A DNA stretch of 64,000 bases from Flavobacterium sangjuense (GTDB lineage Bacteria; Bacteroidota; Bacteroidia; Flavobacteriales; Flavobacteriaceae), in contig NZ_CP038810.1 of NCBI RefSeq assembly GCF_004797125.1, forward strand, positions 3,066,339-3,130,338, given 5' to 3'. Below, in pieces: positions 60,751-64,000 of this stretch. The notes beneath the pieces were generated by a model. The model did not search any database. It had not been told where the DNA came from and saw only the letters and a list, made by a program, of their open reading frames with translations. The stretch's first letter is position 1; each line of letters begins with the position of its first letter. The position numbers were made by a program, and so were the translations under genes.

Positions 60751-61428
60751 TCAAATATAGGATTTTTGATTGTAAATTCTATTCTTGTTGAATTTTATTA
60801 ACATGAAAATATTAAGTGATATGATTCCAAAGAGCGCTACAGGAATTTGCCAAAAATGTTTGATGTTTTTTATGAAAAGTTCTCGTGCATTTTTTCGGTC
60901 TTGTTCAGCCCAATACTCTTTATTTGCAGATCCATAACCACAACCTAAAGGATGCATCGATTTAATTTTTTTGTATTTGTGTTCGGGTGGAAAATAAACC
61001 ACAAAAAAATAATTATCGTTTACGACATAAGTAGGAACGTAATCTTGCGCAAGAGCATCCAGAATATCTACAAAAAATTTATACTTAGTCTTTTTGCCTA
61101 AAATGATTTTTACTGCATTGATGCTATCATTTTCTGCAAATAGTTGTTTTATTCTTTTTCTGGCGTTACTTAGTTGTATTTCATTATTCACTTCATCGCC
61201 ATTTAAGATAAAGTTTTCAATTTTTCTTTTTGGATAAATTTTGATTGGTTTTGAAGGGTTTGAACTATTAAACTTGTAAAAACCATCGGATAAAGCAACA
61301 TTGACGGCTGTATATACTTTTAAATAATCCCTTGAATATAAAAACCACATACACAAAACAGGAATCAACAGCAATGAAATCATTCCGGGAACATAAAATA
61401 GTTTTCTATGTTTTACCCTGAATTTCAT
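60751..61428 (-). CDS. uncharacterised membrane protein, possibly ExbD-like
   Basis: A 225-residue protein with membrane helices near residues 12-30 and 195-213 and a periplasmic part between them. Part of that region (KFFVDILDALAQDYVPTYVV) has a faint similarity to the periplasmic fold of ExbD/TolR-like proteins. The second helix is unusual for them, so this is weak. It starts exactly after the TonB receptor gene's stop (zero gap) and precedes the EF-hand lipoprotein gene. The three could form one unit. Confidence 0.6.
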   Translation of the reverse strand: MKFRVKHRKLFYVPGMISLLLIPVLCMWFLYSRDYLKVYTAVNVALSDGFYKFNSSNPSKPIKIYPKRKIENFILNGDEVNNEIQLSNARKRIKQLFAENDSINAVKIILGKKTKYKFFVDILDALAQDYVPTYVVNDNYFFVVYFPPEHKYKKIKSMHPLGCGYGSANKEYWAEQDRKNARELFIKNIKHFWQIPVALFGIISLNIFMLIKFNKNRIYNQKSYI

Positions 61429-63906
61429 CTACAATCTGGCTGTCAGTTTCACATTGAAAACCCGTGTTGTCATATAGTTTGGAATTCCGTATTGATTTTT
61501 GGTATACACATCGCGAACCCAAGTGTTGGTTATCGCATTCTGATTGTTGAACAAGTTGTAAATTTCAAATCCAACCGATAAATCTTTCCATTTTTTTAGC
61601 CAATGTCCTTCTGGTCTTTCGTTGTTTCTTTCGGTTAAAACATATGAAAACCCAACATCAGCACGGCGATAATCACGCAAACGACTTTGGTATTGATACG
61701 AATCGGCATAAGAAGGAGAACCACCAGGCAAACCAGTATTGTAAACCAAATTCAGATATAATTTCATGTTCGGAATATTAGGCATGTAATCCTGGAAAAG
61801 AATTCCGACCTTCAATCGCTGATCTGTTGGACGCGCGATATATCCTTTATCACTAATATTTTCTTCGGTTTTCATATAGCCAAAACTCAACCATGATTCC
61901 GTTCCTGGAACGAATTCACCATTCAATCTCATATCCAAACCATAGGCATACGCCACAGCATCATTATCGGCACGATAACGAATCCTAACATTTTCCAAAG
62001 TATAAGTGTTCACATCACTCATCGTTTTATAATAAGCTTCAGTAACCAATTTGAACGGACGATTATTCATTTTGAAATTATAATCATTGCTCAATACAAA
62101 ATGAATGGATTGTTGTGCTTTCACATTTGGTCTAACAGTTCCTAATGAATCTCTCAACTCACGATAAAATGGTGGCTGGTGATAATATCCAACAGACAAT
62201 CTGAATAACATATCTTTTTCCCAATCCGGTTTTAATGCGAATTGCGCTCTTGGACTAAAAACAGTTTGCCTTTTTGCGCCAGTAATGCCATCACCGGAAA
62301 CTAACCAGCTGTGAAAACGAGAACCAGCGGTAATCCAGAATTGGCTTTCTCCGAGTTTAGTTTTGGTGTTCCATTGTGCGAATCCCGAAAATCTATCAAT
62401 ATCAACAAAATTAGTAGCTCTAACATTCTGATACGGGACCAACGGACCAACATAAGGATTGTAAGGCTGTTCATTTGGAAGGTCGATTATTGGTGGATTA
62501 ATATGAAAACCGGCTGAGTCAATTACTTCCCACTCCACTATTCTGTCGCGAATGTTTTCACGAGTATATTTTAAACCCCAATCTATTTGATGTTTTTTGT
62601 TGTTGATAAAATGCGTTCCTTTGATTTCTGTGTTAACAATCAAAGCATCCAAATCGTTTCGGGCGTGATTTAATTGAGTTCCTATGCCACGATTGAAAGT
62701 TACTTCGCCTAAAGTTTCTGAACCAATATTCGTATCAACTTCGCCTAAAAAATAGGCTGCATAAATATCAAAATATTCTTGTTCCTGTGTATGATAAACC
62801 GAACCTATAAGTCTGAAAGTATTATTTTCATTGGCAACAAAGTTGGTTTTCAATGCTCCAAAAAGGGTTTTGTATTTATCTTTTTCCTGGCCTTCATAAA
62901 AAACCTGTAACGCAATTGGTTCATCGATAGTTCCAAAATTAGTCTGACGCGTCAAAGGCTGGTAGTTATATCTGTTTTGGGAAATATTACCAAGAAAACT
63001 GAACTGCCATTTTTTATTTGGATTGAAATTCACATTCGCCTGCACATCGGCATACGTTGGTCTGTAGTTGGTTTGGGTTTCCTGGCTGTTTACCAAAAGT
63101 GAATTATCGCGGTAACGAATTCCGGTAATGGCTGACCATTTTTTGTTTTTGGAAATACCTTCACCCGTTATGCTTCCGCCAAGAAAACTTGCTTCAGCGG
63201 CCAAGCCGAATTTGGTTGGTTTTCTATACGTAATATCCAAAACAGAGGATAATTTATCGCCAAACTTTGCCTGAAATCCTCCTGCTGAAAAGTCAACATT
63301 CTGAACCATATCGGTATTGGTAAAACTCAATCCTTCCTGTTGCCCGGAGCGAATTAAGAACGGGCGATAGACTTCAATTTCGTTTACATAGACCAAATTT
63401 TCATCATAATTCCCACCACGAACAGAATAAGTTGTACTCAATTCACTATTGGAATTTACACCGGCAAACGTTTTTAAAACGCTTTCAATTCCGGCATTCG
63501 CACTCGGATTTCTTCTAATGGTTTCCGGTTCAATTGAAGTAATTCCCTGTACTCGTCTCCTGCTGCTCGTAATAACAACATCATTCAATTGCTCTGCTTT
63601 ATCAGTCATTACAACATGAAACTCGAAATTTTCACCCGGCTTTAATTGTAATGTAGCGGTAATGTTTTTCAGCGCTTTGTGTGTAAATACTAAAACTATT
63701 TTTTGATTGGCAGGAACCGTTAATTCATAAAACCCACTTTCATTAGTTGTTGCTGTTTTAGTTTGATAACTCACGTTAACACCCTCAACAGGTTTACTGT
63801 TTTCATCGAGAACAACTCCGGCAACTTTAGCGGTTTGATTTTGCGCAAATGCAATGATACTTATTGTAAAAAATAGGAGCGTAAAAAGGAATCTATTTGT
63901 TTTCAA
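61429..63906 (-). CDS. TonB-dependent receptor
   Basis: An outer membrane receptor of 825 residues with a TTG start (63906) that directly gives the signal peptide MKTNRFLFTLLFFTISIIAF. A carboxypeptidase-regulatory-like domain (about 25-110: GVVLDENSKPVEGVNV), the plug (about 115-240: TSIEPETIRRNPSANAGIESVL, YSVRGGNYDENLVYVNE) and a barrel to VFNVKLTARL follow. It has no STN domain, so it does not signal to a FecR. The ligand is unknown. Downstream partners are the membrane protein (zero gap) and the lipoprotein. Confidence 0.92.
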   Translation of the reverse strand: MKTNRFLFTLLFFTISIIAFAQNQTAKVAGVVLDENSKPVEGVNVSYQTKTATTNESGFYELTVPANQKIVLVFTHKALKNITATLQLKPGENFEFHVVMTDKAEQLNDVVITSSRRRVQGITSIEPETIRRNPSANAGIESVLKTFAGVNSNSELSTTYSVRGGNYDENLVYVNEIEVYRPFLIRSGQQEGLSFTNTDMVQNVDFSAGGFQAKFGDKLSSVLDITYRKPTKFGLAAEASFLGGSITGEGISKNKKWSAITGIRYRDNSLLVNSQETQTNYRPTYADVQANVNFNPNKKWQFSFLGNISQNRYNYQPLTRQTNFGTIDEPIALQVFYEGQEKDKYKTLFGALKTNFVANENNTFRLIGSVYHTQEQEYFDIYAAYFLGEVDTNIGSETLGEVTFNRGIGTQLNHARNDLDALIVNTEIKGTHFINNKKHQIDWGLKYTRENIRDRIVEWEVIDSAGFHINPPIIDLPNEQPYNPYVGPLVPYQNVRATNFVDIDRFSGFAQWNTKTKLGESQFWITAGSRFHSWLVSGDGITGAKRQTVFSPRAQFALKPDWEKDMLFRLSVGYYHQPPFYRELRDSLGTVRPNVKAQQSIHFVLSNDYNFKMNNRPFKLVTEAYYKTMSDVNTYTLENVRIRYRADNDAVAYAYGLDMRLNGEFVPGTESWLSFGYMKTEENISDKGYIARPTDQRLKVGILFQDYMPNIPNMKLYLNLVYNTGLPGGSPSYADSYQYQSRLRDYRRADVGFSYVLTERNNERPEGHWLKKWKDLSVGFEIYNLFNNQNAITNTWVRDVYTKNQYGIPNYMTTRVFNVKLTARL

Positions 63907-63915
63907 ATTATAACG

Positions 63916-64000
63916 TTAAGGTTTTTGACTTCTAAAAAATTGTGTTTCAAAGATAGTAGAATTTCCAACATTATCAGTAATGACTACTTTTAAATCGTTT
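63916..64000 (-). CDS. 3' end of an unidentified gene
   Basis: The minus strand is open from the window edge to TAA at 63918-63916, 27 codons: NDLKVVITDNVGNSTIFET and then QFFRSQKP. This looks like the last strand of a beta-sandwich domain (LKVVITDNVGNS), as found at the end of some secreted peptidases and Ig-like proteins. Its stop lies 9 bp before the TonB receptor start, so the two genes are probably co-transcribed. Too little is present to name it. Confidence 0.55.
   Translation of the reverse strand, partial: NDLKVVITDNVGNSTIFETQFFRSQKP

Noticed and set aside
1..64000. tRNA, rRNA, CRISPR arrays, transposase genes, phage genes, integrase sites
   Set aside because: I looked for cloverleaf-type genes, direct-repeat/spacer arrays and mobile-element proteins and found none that I could support by eye.

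Overview
The window looks like chromosome of a flavobacterium (Bacteroidota, Flavobacteriaceae, probably Flavobacterium or a close relative). The evidence is AT-rich DNA, type IX secretion C-terminal domains (types A and B), several TonB-dependent outer membrane receptors, a FecI/FecR-type sigma/anti-sigma locus, C-S-D-D-D lipoprotein sorting signals, a 950-residue CarB, and promoters of the form TTG-N18-23-TANNTTTG. Almost all of it is ordinary chromosomal gene content. I see no prophage, insertion sequence, CRISPR array, tRNA or rRNA.

1-6.0 kb: the 3' end of a NudK-type NUDIX gene, then a thioredoxin / ApbE / DUF4266 / DUF3570 cluster that looks like one extracytoplasmic redox system of unknown purpose, then uvrB with a GNAT acetyltransferase and a small KOW protein. 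6.0-14 kb: AraC regulator with a DUF1772-type membrane protein, TerB-like protein, a secreted helical protein, esterase, DUF1456 protein, an NHL-repeat type IX cargo protein, folD and ffh. 13.5-19.3 kb: two surface lipoproteins sharing one C-terminal domain stand divergent from an ECF sigma factor / FecR anti-sigma factor / STN-type TonB receptor operon. A repeated AAGTAGGGT-T-run motif links the two halves. 19.3-33.9 kb: argS, a large type B type IX cargo protein with nine internal repeats, an outer membrane barrel protein, a KAS III enzyme with an ABC ATPase, a C1q-like surface protein, and an OmpA/lipocalin pair.

34-41 kb: htpG with paired direct repeats upstream, two small membrane proteins, carB, rpmH and a TPR membrane protein. 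41.1-49.1 kb: the complete ilvE-ilvD-ilvB-ilvN-ilvC-ilvA operon on the minus strand. Its leader carries two successive short reading frames rich in Ile/Val/Leu codons, each followed by an intrinsic terminator, which I read as a tandem transcription attenuator. 49.2-54.7 kb: lytic transglycosylase, hydrolase, mtaB, PepSY-like protein, GlmU-like protein and type B L31. 54.9-60.0 kb: a tight DUF4199 / glycosyltransferase / phosphosugar mutase / ABC exporter run. 60.0-64.0 kb: a lipoprotein, a membrane protein, a TonB receptor and the 3' end of another gene.

The features most worth follow-up are the tandem ilv attenuator, the motif shared across the sigma-factor locus, the ApbE/DUF4266/DUF3570 cluster, and two copies of a dispersed palindrome-bearing repeat at 28.6 and 40.0 kb. 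All identifications come from reading the sequence and from knowledge of the families; no database search was run.
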